DNA of 64,000 nucleotides. Source: Rubrivivax sp. (lineage in GTDB: Bacteria; Pseudomonadota; Gammaproteobacteria; Burkholderiales; Burkholderiaceae_C). The translations under genes were made by a program, and so were the position numbers. Each line of letters starts with the position of its first letter. Position 1 is the first letter of the stretch. Under the pieces are notes generated by a model that ran no database searches, was not told the DNA's origin, and worked only from the letters and a program-made list of their open reading frames with translations. Location: NCBI GenBank assembly GCA_020852865.1, contig JADYZZ010000060.1:1-64000 (forward strand). The letters run 5' to 3'. Below, in pieces: positions 35,712 to 48,211 of the stretch.

Positions 35712-36689
35712 CTAGGTGCCCAGCGCCAGGGCGGCGATCACGACCGAGGCCAGCGCCAGCAGCCCCAGCGCCAGCGTGCCGAAGGCGCCGCCCGCGCCGC
35801 CGGCCAGGCGCAGCGTGAGCGCGGCCAGCGCCGCCAGCGGAAAGCTCATGCCCCAGTGCGGCAGGCCGAAGGGCAGCGCCTGCAGTCGGCGCGCCAGCGC
35901 GCCGGCCCACAACAGCGCGAACAGCGCCATGCCCCAGAACATCCAGGCCAGCAGCTCGGGGGCGCCGAACTGCAGCAGCGCCAGCCCCACCACCGCCGGC
36001 GGCGCGATCAGGATGAAGGTCGACGGCAGCATGCGCTCGGGCCATGGGCCCTGCGCGGCGATGCGCACCATGAGCAGCGCGAGCACGATCGGCCACAGCA
36101 GAAGGCCGGCGCCGAACTGCGCGGCCGACCAGGCGCCGTAGCCCAGCGGCACGCCGGCCAGCGGCGCGAGCACATTGCCGACTACCGGGATGATCAGCAC
36201 CGGCGTCAGCACCGGCCAGGCCAGCCCGCCGGCGGCGCTGCCGCGCCACCAGCGCGCCAGCGTCCACCAGGTGACGAGCCATTGGCCGAGCGAGCCCGTC
36301 CACCACAGCCAGGCCACCGGCGCCGTGCGCCAGTCGGCGGCCACGGCGACGGTGGCCAGCAGGATGATCGAAACCGGAATGGTGGCGGCGAAGGCGTGCC
36401 GCACCGGATGCTTCAGGTCGGCCGCCCAGGCCTCGGGGTGGCGACGCAGCCGCAGCGCGCTCGCCAGCGCGAGCACGGCGAACACCGCCGCGGCCAGCAC
36501 GCCCAGCGCGAGGGCCACGCCGACGGCCGGCGCGCCGAGCAGAGGCTGCGCACGCAGCCAGGCCAGAGCCAGGCCGGCGAGCCCCATCACGATGGCGTAC
36601 CAGGCCGGCGAGAGGAACTGCAGGCGCGGCGTGGCCGGCGGCACGGACGACGCGGGTGGTGTGTCCGGCACGGACGGCGGCGCAGGCAC
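35712..36689 (-). CDS. TDT/SLAC1-family anion or tellurite-resistance-type permease, possibly truncated by a TAG
   Basis: 325 residues with about ten hydrophobic segments (AWYAIVMGLAGLALAW, FLSPAW, PVRHAFAATIPVSIILLATV, PSTFILIAPPAVVGLALL, PHWGMSFPLAALAALTLR), the pattern of the voltage-dependent anion channel/TDT family. The frame ends at TAG (35712-35714) directly after ALALGT, but the same frame continues RGLRDGTLLAPEPVAALQ and stops at a TGA at 35643-35645. That segment looks like the normal cytoplasmic tail of this family. The final helix is complete, so the shortened protein may still work. The gene is followed 164 bp later by the binding-protein pseudogene. Confidence 0.8.
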   Translation of the reverse strand: MPAPPSVPDTPPASSVPPATPRLQFLSPAWYAIVMGLAGLALAWLRAQPLLGAPAVGVALALGVLAAAVFAVLALASALRLRRHPEAWAADLKHPVRHAFAATIPVSIILLATVAVAADWRTAPVAWLWWTGSLGQWLVTWWTLARWWRGSAAGGLAWPVLTPVLIIPVVGNVLAPLAGVPLGYGAWSAAQFGAGLLLWPIVLALLMVRIAAQGPWPERMLPSTFILIAPPAVVGLALLQFGAPELLAWMFWGMALFALLWAGALARRLQALPFGLPHWGMSFPLAALAALTLRLAGGAGGAFGTLALGLLALASVVIAALALGT

Positions 36690-36730
36690 GGACGGCGGCG
36701 CAGGCAGCGCGCGGCGGCAGGGCTGCGCGG

Positions 36731-37177
36731 CTACTTCAGCCGCGCGCCGGCGGCGTCGTAGACCTGCAGCGCCACCGGAATCGAGCCGCGCACGCTCTGC
36801 GTCACCGTGCAGTAGCTCTCGAAGGTGTCGAGCACGCGCGGCAGCTGCTGCAGCGCCGCGGCCTCGACGCCGAGCGTGAGCCGCACCTCCATGCCGAGCA
36901 CGCGCAGCCGGCCTTCGGCGTTGCGGCCGACCTCGGCCGAGACCTCGCAGCCGATCGGCTCGGGCTGCTGCTTGAACTTGCGCAGCGCGAAGAGCAGCGA
37001 GGCCGACAGGCAGTTGCCCACCGCGGCGGCGAGCATCTGCACCGGCGAGGGGCCGCTGCCCTGGCCCAGCGGCGGCGGCTCGTCGGCGCGCAGCACGGGC
37101 ACGGCGGCGCCGAACTCGACGTCGAACTGGTAGTCCTGCACCTGGCGCAGGCGGATCGATTCTCGCGGGGCGGTCAT
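36731..37177 (-). CDS. OsmC/Ohr-family protein
   Basis: 148 residues. The OsmC fold is recognisable from GSGPSPVQMLAAAVGNCLSASLLFAL, containing the first catalytic-type Cys, and VTQSVRGSIPVALQV near the end. A second Cys lies in DTFESYCTVTQ. Such proteins reduce organic hydroperoxides or process persulfides with paired cysteines. The ATG at 37177 has an AAGGA site and follows the CsoR-like gene by 62 bp in the same direction, linking it to thiol-stress control. Confidence 0.85.
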   Translation of the reverse strand: MTAPRESIRLRQVQDYQFDVEFGAAVPVLRADEPPPLGQGSGPSPVQMLAAAVGNCLSASLLFALRKFKQQPEPIGCEVSAEVGRNAEGRLRVLGMEVRLTLGVEAAALQQLPRVLDTFESYCTVTQSVRGSIPVALQVYDAAGARLK

Positions 37178-37239
37178 GGCGGATCCTTCAGCGGGCAATG
37201 GCGCCGCGGCGTGCCGCGGCGAAGGTCGGATGGCCAGGC

Positions 37240-37530
37240 TCAGCGCGCCTTGCCGAGCAGGGTCTGCACTTCCTCGAGCAGGCCGCCGAGGCGGCCTTCG
37301 GCGGCACTGTCCAGCGCCAGCCGCTCCTGCAGCTCCTGCTGCATGAAGCACACGGTCATGCGCACGTAGGCGCTGTCGAGCGCCTTGCGCACCGCCGCCA
37401 GCTGGCTCGCCACGTCGAGGCAGGGCTGACCCTCCTCGACCATGCGCTGGATGCCGCGCAGCTGCCCTTCGGCACGCTTGAGGCGGTTGAGCAGATCGGT
37501 TCTGGCCTTGGCGTCGACGAGTTCGGACAT
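37240..37530 (-). CDS. CsoR/FrmR (DUF156) family transcriptional repressor
   Basis: 96-residue all-helical repressor of the metal/formaldehyde/persulfide-sensing family, with LLNRLKRAEGQLRGIQRMVEEG, PCLDVASQLAAVRKALDSAY and VRMTVCFMQQEL. Cys37 matches the first sensing Cys. The position of the usual His (CsoR His61, FrmR His60) is occupied by Phe, and a second Cys (Cys61) lies just before it, so neither the copper (Cys-His-Cys) nor the typical CstR Cys pair is reproduced exactly. This suggests a thiol or electrophile sensor (inference). It probably controls its own operon and the fusion-protein promoter at 43736-43779. Confidence 0.87.
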   Translation of the reverse strand: MSELVDAKARTDLLNRLKRAEGQLRGIQRMVEEGQPCLDVASQLAAVRKALDSAYVRMTVCFMQQELQERLALDSAAEGRLGGLLEEVQTLLGKAR

Positions 37531-37578
37531 GAGCAGGCACTCCGCTGCACTCCTGGAAGGGCCGGGGTGCCTGCTCAT
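37529..37578. promoter_or_regulatory. 12-bp inverted repeat at the start of the CsoR-like gene
   Basis: ATGAGCAGGCAC at 37529-37540 is repeated in perfect inversion at 37567-37578 (GTGCCTGCTCAT), 26 bp apart. The left arm touches the start codon (CAT at 37528-37530), so a stem here would hold the ribosome-binding region. It could be an autoregulatory operator or an RNA hairpin. Confidence 0.4.
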
Positions 37579-37615
37579 TGTGCCGCCGCCTCGTCGGGCG
37601 CGCCGCGCTGCAGCT

Positions 37616-37840
37616 TCAGCGCGAGCAGGCCGTGCCGCCCTCGGGCACGCCCAGGCGGCGCAGCAGGAACGAAGGCGGGCAGAAGCCCGTGAAGCCCGAC
37701 TGGAACAGGTTCAGCCCGACGAAGGCGGTGAGCGCGAGGAACCACTTGCTCACGAAGATCGGGCTGCCGTCGACGCCGAGGGCGAGCGAGAGCAGCACGA
37801 CGAAGCCGGCCATGATGCGGATGTAGCGTTCGATGGTCAT
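37616..37840 (-). CDS. DUF2892 (YgaP-like) small membrane protein
   Basis: 74 residues beginning MTIERYIRIMAGFVVLLSLA, with two hydrophobic segments and the family motif NLFQSGFTGFCPPSFLLRRLGV. This domain is often found near rhodanese and sulfide-oxidising genes. The ATG at 37840 is favoured over an upstream GTG because GAGGAG lies eight bases before it. It stands between the SQR-like flavoprotein and the CsoR-like gene. Confidence 0.85.
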   Translation of the reverse strand: MTIERYIRIMAGFVVLLSLALGVDGSPIFVSKWFLALTAFVGLNLFQSGFTGFCPPSFLLRRLGVPEGGTACSR

Positions 37841-37914
37841 GGGAGTCACTCCTCGAGGGTTAGGGGGGAACGGAAACGGAAGCGGGAAGAGAAGGGAGGC
37901 GGTGCAGCGGTGCC

Positions 37915-37943
37915 GCGGGCGCGATTCATGTCTTCACGGGCGC

Positions 37944-37945
<2 letters not shown>
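37915..37945. repeat. Dispersed ~30-bp element, copy at the 3' end of the flavoprotein gene
   Basis: GCGGGCGCGATTCATGTCTT followed by CACGGGCGCTC abuts the stop codon of the minus-strand flavoprotein gene. It matches the copy at 31493-31522 and the arms of hairpin C. Confidence 0.55.
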
Positions 37946-42636
<4,691 letters not shown>

Positions 42637-42653
42637 CGTGCGCGGCCCGCCCT

Positions 42654-43730
42654 TCACTGCGGCGCAGCGCCGACGAGACCGGCGCGCACCGGGTCGAGCG
42701 CGATGCGCTCGCCGGCCTTGAGCCCCGCCAGCACCTCGACGCTGTCGCCCTGGCGCGCACCCAGGCGCACCGCCTTGAGCTGCCAGGCCCCGCCCTGCGC
42801 CGCATAGACGGCGGTGAGCTCGCCGCGGCGCAGCACGGCGCCAGCCGGGATAGCCAGGCGCTGCGGGCCCGGCGCGGCGCCTGCAGCGCCGGCAAAGCGC
42901 ACGCGCACCGCGGCGCCGGGCAGCAGGCCCGCCGTCACCGCCGGCGGCAGCTCGAAGCGCCACTCGACCGTCTGCGACACCGCGTCGGCCCCGGGCAGCT
43001 CGACGCGGCTGGCCGGCTCGACCCAGCGCCCGTCGGGCAGCTGCACCTCGACCTGGGCCGCGCCGCGCGCGGCCGCGGCCTGCGAGGCGGGCAGCTGCAC
43101 CACGGCGCGCAGCCGGCCGGGCACGTAGACGGTGGCCAGCGGCCGGCCCGGCGCGGCAAGGTCGCCCGGCTCGACATGCGTGGCCAGCACGACGGCGTCG
43201 AACGGCGCCGTGACGCCGGCATGGCCGCGGGCCAGCGCGGCCTGCGCGCGCGCTGCCTCGGCCTGGCGCATGCCGGCCTGCGCTCCCTGCAGCTGCGTCT
43301 CGGCCGTGTCGAGCGCGGCCTGGCTGACGAAGCCCTGGCGGCGCAGCTCGCGCGTGCGCTCGGCGCCGACGCGGGCGTTGCGCAACTCGGCCTGCGCCTG
43401 CGCGACGCCGGCGTCGGCGCGCGCGAACGCCGCCTGCACGTCGCGCTCGTCGATGCGCGCCACGGCCTGGCCGGCGCGCACGCGGTCGCCGGCCTTGACC
43501 GCCAGCGCGACGACGTTGCCCGGTACCTGCGCCGCCAGCGTGCTCTGCACGCTGGCCTGCAGCGCGCCGTCGAGTTCGAACGCGGTACGGGCCGCGGCGC
43601 TGCCGACCACGAGCGTCGGTACCGCGGCAGCGGCCTGCGCCGCGGCGGCGCCGACCGGCGTCGCGGCGAACCAGGCGAGGGTGGCCAGCGCGGCGGCGGC
43701 GCGAAAGCGAGAGGAGTGCGGCAGGGGCAT
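42654..43730 (-). CDS. RND periplasmic membrane-fusion protein
   Basis: 358 residues with signal peptide (ALATLAWFAATPVGAAAA), the split lipoyl/barrel-sandwich motif (LAAQVPGNVVALAVKAGDRV, ARGHAGVTAPFDAVVL), a coiled-coil hairpin of about residues 90-165 (AFARADAGVAQAQAELRNAR), and a beta-barrel domain. It is first in the minus-strand operon and is read from the operator-overlapped promoter at 43736-43779. It links the RND pump to an outer-membrane channel that is not encoded nearby. Confidence 0.92.
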   Translation of the reverse strand: MPLPHSSRFRAAAALATLAWFAATPVGAAAAQAAAAVPTLVVGSAAARTAFELDGALQASVQSTLAAQVPGNVVALAVKAGDRVRAGQAVARIDERDVQAAFARADAGVAQAQAELRNARVGAERTRELRRQGFVSQAALDTAETQLQGAQAGMRQAEAARAQAALARGHAGVTAPFDAVVLATHVEPGDLAAPGRPLATVYVPGRLRAVVQLPASQAAAARGAAQVEVQLPDGRWVEPASRVELPGADAVSQTVEWRFELPPAVTAGLLPGAAVRVRFAGAAGAAPGPQRLAIPAGAVLRRGELTAVYAAQGGAWQLKAVRLGARQGDSVEVLAGLKAGERIALDPVRAGLVGAAPQ

Positions 43731-43735
43731 GGATG

Positions 43736-43779
43736 TATACCTCGGTGGGTATAGTATCAGATACCCGAGACCGTATCAA
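43736..43779 (-). promoter_or_regulatory. Sigma70-like promoter with two overlapping palindromic operators
   Basis: On the minus strand, TTGATA (43779-43774), a 17-bp spacer and TACTAT (43756-43751) form a consensus-like promoter for the fusion-protein/RND operon. Operator 1 is TATACC-TCGGTG-GGTATA (43736-43753, perfect) and overlaps the -10; operator 2 is GATAC-8 bp-GTATC (43760-43777) and overlaps the -35. Their centres are 24 bp apart. The ATACC/GGTAT arms resemble sites bound by CsoR/CstR-family repressors. Confidence 0.65.
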
Positions 43780-44098
43780 GTCGGCTGCTGCGGATGGCCG
43801 ATCGGCGGCTGCGGAGCCGGCGCAGCGGCTCTGCGCACGCGCTCATGGGACTGCGGATCCGGGCCCCGGCATCCCGGCCCGTCCAAGCCGCAGGGGTGCG
43901 GCGGCGCAACGCTGGGGCGCGCAGGCGCTTCGCGATCCAGGATATGGCCGCCCCGCCGCGGGTCTTTACCTATGACACAGGGTAATGGACCACCGTCGAT
44001 CCGGAGCAGATCCTTGCGTACCACTCCTATATTCGGGCTCGGCGCGCTCGAATCCCAGGCGTCGCCGATGGCAGTGACGACGGCGGAGATCCGGTGCC
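43780..44098. other. Intergenic region between divergent operons
   Basis: 319 bp between the RND promoter and the first gene of the catabolic operon. Short open frames here have no coherent protein character. The only feature seen is GGCGGAGATCCGG just before the ATG at 44099, a plausible ribosome-binding site. The catabolic promoter should lie here, but no clear -35/-10 pair was recognised. Confidence 0.4.
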
Positions 44099-45460
44099 AT
44101 GAGCGATTTCGACTGCGTCATTCAAGGCCGCATCGTGCGTGCCGACCGCGTCATCGATCGCGGGTTCGTCGCCATCCGCGGCGGGCTGATCGAACATGTC
44201 GGCGCCGGCGCCGCGCCGGCCGCCCGCGAGCGCCACGACTTTGGCTCGGCGCTGGTGCTGCCCGGTGCGATCGACTCGCAGGTGCACTCGTGTTCGCAGA
44301 AGGGTCAGGAGGGTTTCGACTGGTCGACACGCAGCGCGGCCGCCGGCGGCGTCACGACGATCGTCGACATGCCCTATGACGACGGCAACCTCGTCTGTAC
44401 CGCCGAGCGCCTGAGCCGGAAGGCCGCCATGGCCGGCGCGGCTGCGCGCGTGGACTACGCGCTCTTCGGCACCATCCGGCCCCAGGACGGCGCGGCGCAT
44501 ATCGACGAGATGGCGGCTGCGGGTGCGGCGGCTTTCAAGTTCTCGACCTACGAGACCCACCCCGAGCGCTTTCCGCGCATCCCGAGCGCGGTCATGCACG
44601 ATGCCATGCGGGCGGTGGCGCCGCACGGGTTGATGGTCGGCGTGCACAACGAGAACGACGAGGCGGCGCGCGAATTCATGCGCCGCGTCGAGGCCAGCGG
44701 GGCCACCGACTGGCAGGCCCATGGCCGCTCGCGCCCGCCGATCACCGAGACGCTGGCCATCGCGGAGGTGTACGAACTCGCCGCCGATACCGGCTGCGCC
44801 GCGCACATCGTGCATTGCTCGCTCGGGCGCGGCTACGACATGGCGGCGGCCTATCGCGCACAGGGGGTGGAGGCCACCATCGAAGCCTGCATCCACTATC
44901 TCGTGCTCAGCGAGGAGGACGACGTGGCGCGCGTTGCGGGCAAGGCGAAAGTCAACCCGCCGATCCGCGGCCGCGCCGAGCGCGAGGCCCTGTGGCGGCA
45001 TCTGGCCGCCGGGAATGTCACGGTGGTCTCGACGGATCACGTGAGCTGGTCCGAGGACCGCAAGACCGACCCGAACATGCTGCGCAACGCGTCGGGCGTG
45101 CCGGGCCTGGAGGTGCTCGTTTCGCTCCTGGTGCAGGGGCTCCTCGACCGCGGCCTGCCGCTGACCTGGGCGGCGCGGCTGCTGGCGGCCAACCCGGCAC
45201 GGCTGTTTCGAATCGGCCATCGCAAAGGAGCGCTCGAACTGGGGCGCGATGCGGATGTCACCGTGCTGGCGCACCGGCCCGGCGTCTACGACCCGGCGGC
45301 GAGCGGGCACAACCGTGTCGGTTGGAGCCCTTACGCCGGGCGTCGCCTCGACCATCGCCCTGCAGCCACCTTCGCGCGCGGGGAACTGGTCTACGACGGC
45401 CGCGACGTCGTCGGCCGCGCGGGCCGCGGTCAGTTCGTGCGGCCCGCTGGCGCTCGCTGA
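44099..45460 (+). CDS. Cyclic amidohydrolase (hydantoinase/dihydropyrimidinase-allantoinase type)
   Basis: 453-residue metal-dependent amidohydrolase. Visible are LVLPGAIDSQVHSC, AAAGGVTTIVDMPYDD, FKFSTYE (the lysine usually carbamylated), VGVHNEND, HIVHCSLGRGYD and VSTDHVSWSEDRKT, giving the later His and Asp ligands. The usual HxH of the first metal site (D-x-H-V-H) is DSQVH here: Gln61 replaces the first His and His63 remains. In a cluster with an N-carbamoyl hydrolase, its expected job is opening a hydantoin ring (for example hydantoin-5-propionate) to the N-carbamoyl amino acid. First gene of the plus-strand catabolic operon. Confidence 0.83.
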   Translation: MSDFDCVIQGRIVRADRVIDRGFVAIRGGLIEHVGAGAAPAARERHDFGSALVLPGAIDSQVHSCSQKGQEGFDWSTRSAAAGGVTTIVDMPYDDGNLVCTAERLSRKAAMAGAAARVDYALFGTIRPQDGAAHIDEMAAAGAAAFKFSTYETHPERFPRIPSAVMHDAMRAVAPHGLMVGVHNENDEAAREFMRRVEASGATDWQAHGRSRPPITETLAIAEVYELAADTGCAAHIVHCSLGRGYDMAAAYRAQGVEATIEACIHYLVLSEEDDVARVAGKAKVNPPIRGRAEREALWRHLAAGNVTVVSTDHVSWSEDRKTDPNMLRNASGVPGLEVLVSLLVQGLLDRGLPLTWAARLLAANPARLFRIGHRKGALELGRDADVTVLAHRPGVYDPAASGHNRVGWSPYAGRRLDHRPAATFARGELVYDGRDVVGRAGRGQFVRPAGAR

Positions 45461-45464
45461 GCCG

Positions 45465-46784
45465 ATGCCGCCGTCGATGCAGCCAGCACGCAGTCCGGCG
45501 ACCAGGCGCCGTCCACGCATCGACGCGGCGCGCCTGTGGGACGACGTGATGGCGCTGGCCCGGCATACCGACCCACAGCGCCCGTACACGCGGCGCTCGT
45601 TTTCGCCGCTGTTCGTGCAGGGCCGCGCCTGGCTCGCCCAGCGCTTTGTCGACGCCGGGCTGACGACGCGCGTCGACCCTGCAGGCAACCTGGTCGGCCG
45701 CCGCGACGCGCTCAGGCCCGATGCGCGCGCCCTCATGGTGGGGTCGCACACCGACACGGTGCCCGAAGGCGGCCGCTTCGACGGCATCGTCGGCGTGCTG
45801 GCGGGGCTGGAGATCGCGCGCGCACTCGCCGACGCCGATTTGACGCTCGAGCATGCGTTCGAAGTGGTGGACTTCCTGGCCGAGGAGCCCAGCGACTTCG
45901 GCGTCTCCTGTATCGGCAGCCGCGCGCTCGTCGGGGCGCTCTCGGCCGAGCAGCTCGCGTCGACGTCGCCGCAGGGCCTGTCGCTGGGCCAGACCATCCG
46001 CGCACTGGGCGGTGATCCTGCGCGCATCGGCGCGACGCCGCAGCGGCGCGACGTCGCCGCGTTCCTCGAACTGCACATCGAGCAAGGTCCGGTGCTCGAG
46101 GCGACGCACACCCAGGTCGGGATCGTGACTTCGATCGTCGGCATCACGCGCCTCGAGATGGTCTTCGACGGTGCCGCAGCCCATGCCGGCACGGCGCCGA
46201 TGCGGGGCCGGCAGGACGCGGGGGTGGCTGCCGCCGGAGCCGTCCTTGCGGTGCGCGAACTGGCGCAACAGATCGACGCTGCGGGCCAAGGCTATTTCGT
46301 CGCCACCTGCGGCATCGTCGACGTCCGTCCCGGGGCCAGCAATGTCGTCCCGGGGCAGGCGCGGGTCGTCGTCGACGCGCGCTCGGAGTTCGCGGCGGCG
46401 ATGGAGCGCTTTGTCGACCTGCTGACGGTGCGCGTTCAGGCAATCGCCGCCGACAGCGGCTGCACGCTCGCGCGCTGGCAGCTGCTGTCGCGCAACGGGC
46501 CGACCGCCTGCGACCCGGGGCTGCAGCAGACCTTCGAGGATGCGGCGCAGAGCCTCGGACTGAGCCACCGCCGCATGGCTTCGGGGGCCGGGCACGACGC
46601 GGCTTTCGTCGCACGTATCGCGCCCATGGGCATGCTCTTCGTTCCCTGCCGCGAGGGGCGCAGCCATTGCCCCGAGGAATGGCTCGAGCCCGAGCAGCTT
46701 GCCCGGGGTGCGGAAGTCATGCTCGCAGCGCTGCTGCGCCTGGACGGCGCTGCAGCGCCAAGCGACGGAGGTGTCGCGCCATGA
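45465..46784 (+). CDS. Zn-dependent M20-type amidase/N-carbamoyl-L-amino acid hydrolase
   Basis: 439 residues of the allantoate amidohydrolase/beta-ureidopropionase/N-carbamoylase family. Metal ligands lie in MVGSHTDTVPEGGRFDG, FLAEEPSDFGVS and ELHIEQGPVLE; the dimer-interface His is in AAHAGTAPMRGRQD; the last ligand His is in CREGRSHCPEEW. It begins four bases after the amidohydrolase stop and overlaps the UbiD start (ATGA). With the upstream ring-opening enzyme it would release CO2, ammonia and the free amino acid, glutamate if the substrate is N-carbamoyl-glutamate (inference). Confidence 0.87.
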   Translation: MPPSMQPARSPATRRRPRIDAARLWDDVMALARHTDPQRPYTRRSFSPLFVQGRAWLAQRFVDAGLTTRVDPAGNLVGRRDALRPDARALMVGSHTDTVPEGGRFDGIVGVLAGLEIARALADADLTLEHAFEVVDFLAEEPSDFGVSCIGSRALVGALSAEQLASTSPQGLSLGQTIRALGGDPARIGATPQRRDVAAFLELHIEQGPVLEATHTQVGIVTSIVGITRLEMVFDGAAAHAGTAPMRGRQDAGVAAAGAVLAVRELAQQIDAAGQGYFVATCGIVDVRPGASNVVPGQARVVVDARSEFAAAMERFVDLLTVRVQAIAADSGCTLARWQLLSRNGPTACDPGLQQTFEDAAQSLGLSHRRMASGAGHDAAFVARIAPMGMLFVPCREGRSHCPEEWLEPEQLARGAEVMLAALLRLDGAAAPSDGGVAP

Positions 46785-48181
46785 CGCCGAGCGCACTGTC
46801 GATGCCGGCGCCCGGCGAGAGCCACTCGCTGCGCAGTTTTCTCGCGCAGCTGCAGCGCCAGGGTGAGCTGGCGACGATCGGTGCGCCGATCGACCCCGCG
46901 GGCTTCGATCTGGCCGCCTGCCTCTCGGCGCTGGATCGCGGGCCGGCCCTGGCCTTCACGAACACCGGCCCGGGCGGCATCCCGATCGTCGGCAACGTGC
47001 TGGCAACGCTCGAGCGCATCGCGGCCGGACTCGGATGCCGGCGCGACGAGCTGACCGACGTGATCGCGCGCGCGATCGAGCGGCCGCTGGCGCCGCGGCT
47101 CGTCGAAGCGGCCCCGGTGCACGAAGCCGTGCTGCCGTGCGACTTCGGTCGGCTGCCGATACCGCGCTTTTTCGAGCACGAGACCGGGCCGTACATCACG
47201 GCCGGCTGCATCGCCGCGCGCGACCGCGTGAGCGGACACGCCAATCTCTCGTATGCGCGCGTCAAGCCGATCGGGCCGGACCGCGCGCTGGTGGGCATTG
47301 CGCCGAACCACCATCTGGCCGTCATCGCGCGGGCGGCGGCGGCGCGCGGGGAAACCCAGCCTATCGCCATCACCCTCGGGAATCACCCTGCGGTTGCGCT
47401 GGCCGCCGCGCTGTACCTGAAGCTCGGCGACGACGAGATGGAGGTGGCCGGCGCCCTGGTCGGAACGCCGATCCCGGTGGCGCGCTGCCGCACCAGCGAA
47501 CTCCTCGTGCCGGCCCACTGCGAGATCGTCATCGAGGGCGAGCTCGACATGCGGGAGACCGTGGAAGAGGGACCGGTCAGCGAGTATCACGGCATGTACG
47601 AGCGCTACGGCGCGGGTGCGGTGATGCGGGTCACGTCGATCTCGCTGCGCCGCGACGCCATGCTGCAGGTGGTGCTGCCCGGCTTCCACGACGAGCATGT
47701 GCTGATCGGTGCCGTCTCGATCGCGGCCGGGCTGCAGTCGCACCTGCGTGGGTTCATCCCCGCGGTCGAGAAGGTGGCGGTTCCGGCGAGCGGGTGCGGC
47801 CGGCTGTCGGCTGTGGTCAGCCTCGGCCGCGCGCAGCGCGCAGGCGACGCGAGGAAGGTCATTCTCGCCGCCCTGAGCGCGGTGAACCTGATCAAGCAGG
47901 TGACGGTCGTCGACGACGACGTCGACCCGTGGGACGAAACGGCCGTGCAGTGGGCGATCGCCACGCGCATGCGCGCCGAACGCGACATCGTTGCCGTGCC
48001 CGGCATGCGCACCGACCGCTCCGAGCCGATGAAGCTGGGCGGGACGATCTCGAAGTTCGGCTTCGACGCCACGCGCCGCGGCGACAGCCGCGACGACTGG
48101 ACGCGCGCGCTGCCGCCTGCGCAGGCCTACGAGCGCGTGGCGGGCATCGTGGCGGCCATCAAGGCCGGCCGCCAGGCCTAG
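46781..48181 (+). CDS. UbiD-family (de)carboxylase
   Basis: 466 residues. The prenylated-FMN decarboxylase family is recognised from SLRSFLAQLQRQGEL, NTGPGGIPIVGN, IAPNHHLAVIARAA, LGNHPAVALAAAL, the catalytic-region IVIEGELDMRETVEEGPVSE YHGMYERY and KQVTVVDDDVDPWD. These enzymes decarboxylate aromatic or alpha,beta-unsaturated acids, so an imidazole-acrylate such as urocanate is a chemically suitable substrate (inference). Its start overlaps the preceding stop. No ubiX-type flavin prenyltransferase is in the window. Confidence 0.88.
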   Translation: MTPSALSMPAPGESHSLRSFLAQLQRQGELATIGAPIDPAGFDLAACLSALDRGPALAFTNTGPGGIPIVGNVLATLERIAAGLGCRRDELTDVIARAIERPLAPRLVEAAPVHEAVLPCDFGRLPIPRFFEHETGPYITAGCIAARDRVSGHANLSYARVKPIGPDRALVGIAPNHHLAVIARAAAARGETQPIAITLGNHPAVALAAALYLKLGDDEMEVAGALVGTPIPVARCRTSELLVPAHCEIVIEGELDMRETVEEGPVSEYHGMYERYGAGAVMRVTSISLRRDAMLQVVLPGFHDEHVLIGAVSIAAGLQSHLRGFIPAVEKVAVPASGCGRLSAVVSLGRAQRAGDARKVILAALSAVNLIKQVTVVDDDVDPWDETAVQWAIATRMRAERDIVAVPGMRTDRSEPMKLGGTISKFGFDATRRGDSRDDWTRALPPAQAYERVAGIVAAIKAGRQA

Positions 48182-48211
48182 GACGTACCGAGAACGGCAA
48201 GGGGGACAACG

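Noticed and set aside
33970-35714. Amber codon recoding (pyrrolysine or general suppression) to explain two in-frame TAG codons
   Set aside because: Other genes here end naturally in TAG, no pyl genes are present, and single-base mutation or sequence error is simpler. UGA/selenocysteine is not involved despite the neighbouring selD.
43733-43975. Small plus-strand open frame in the divergent intergenic region
   Set aside because: It overlaps the promoter/operators, has no ribosome-binding site, and its composition is not protein-like.
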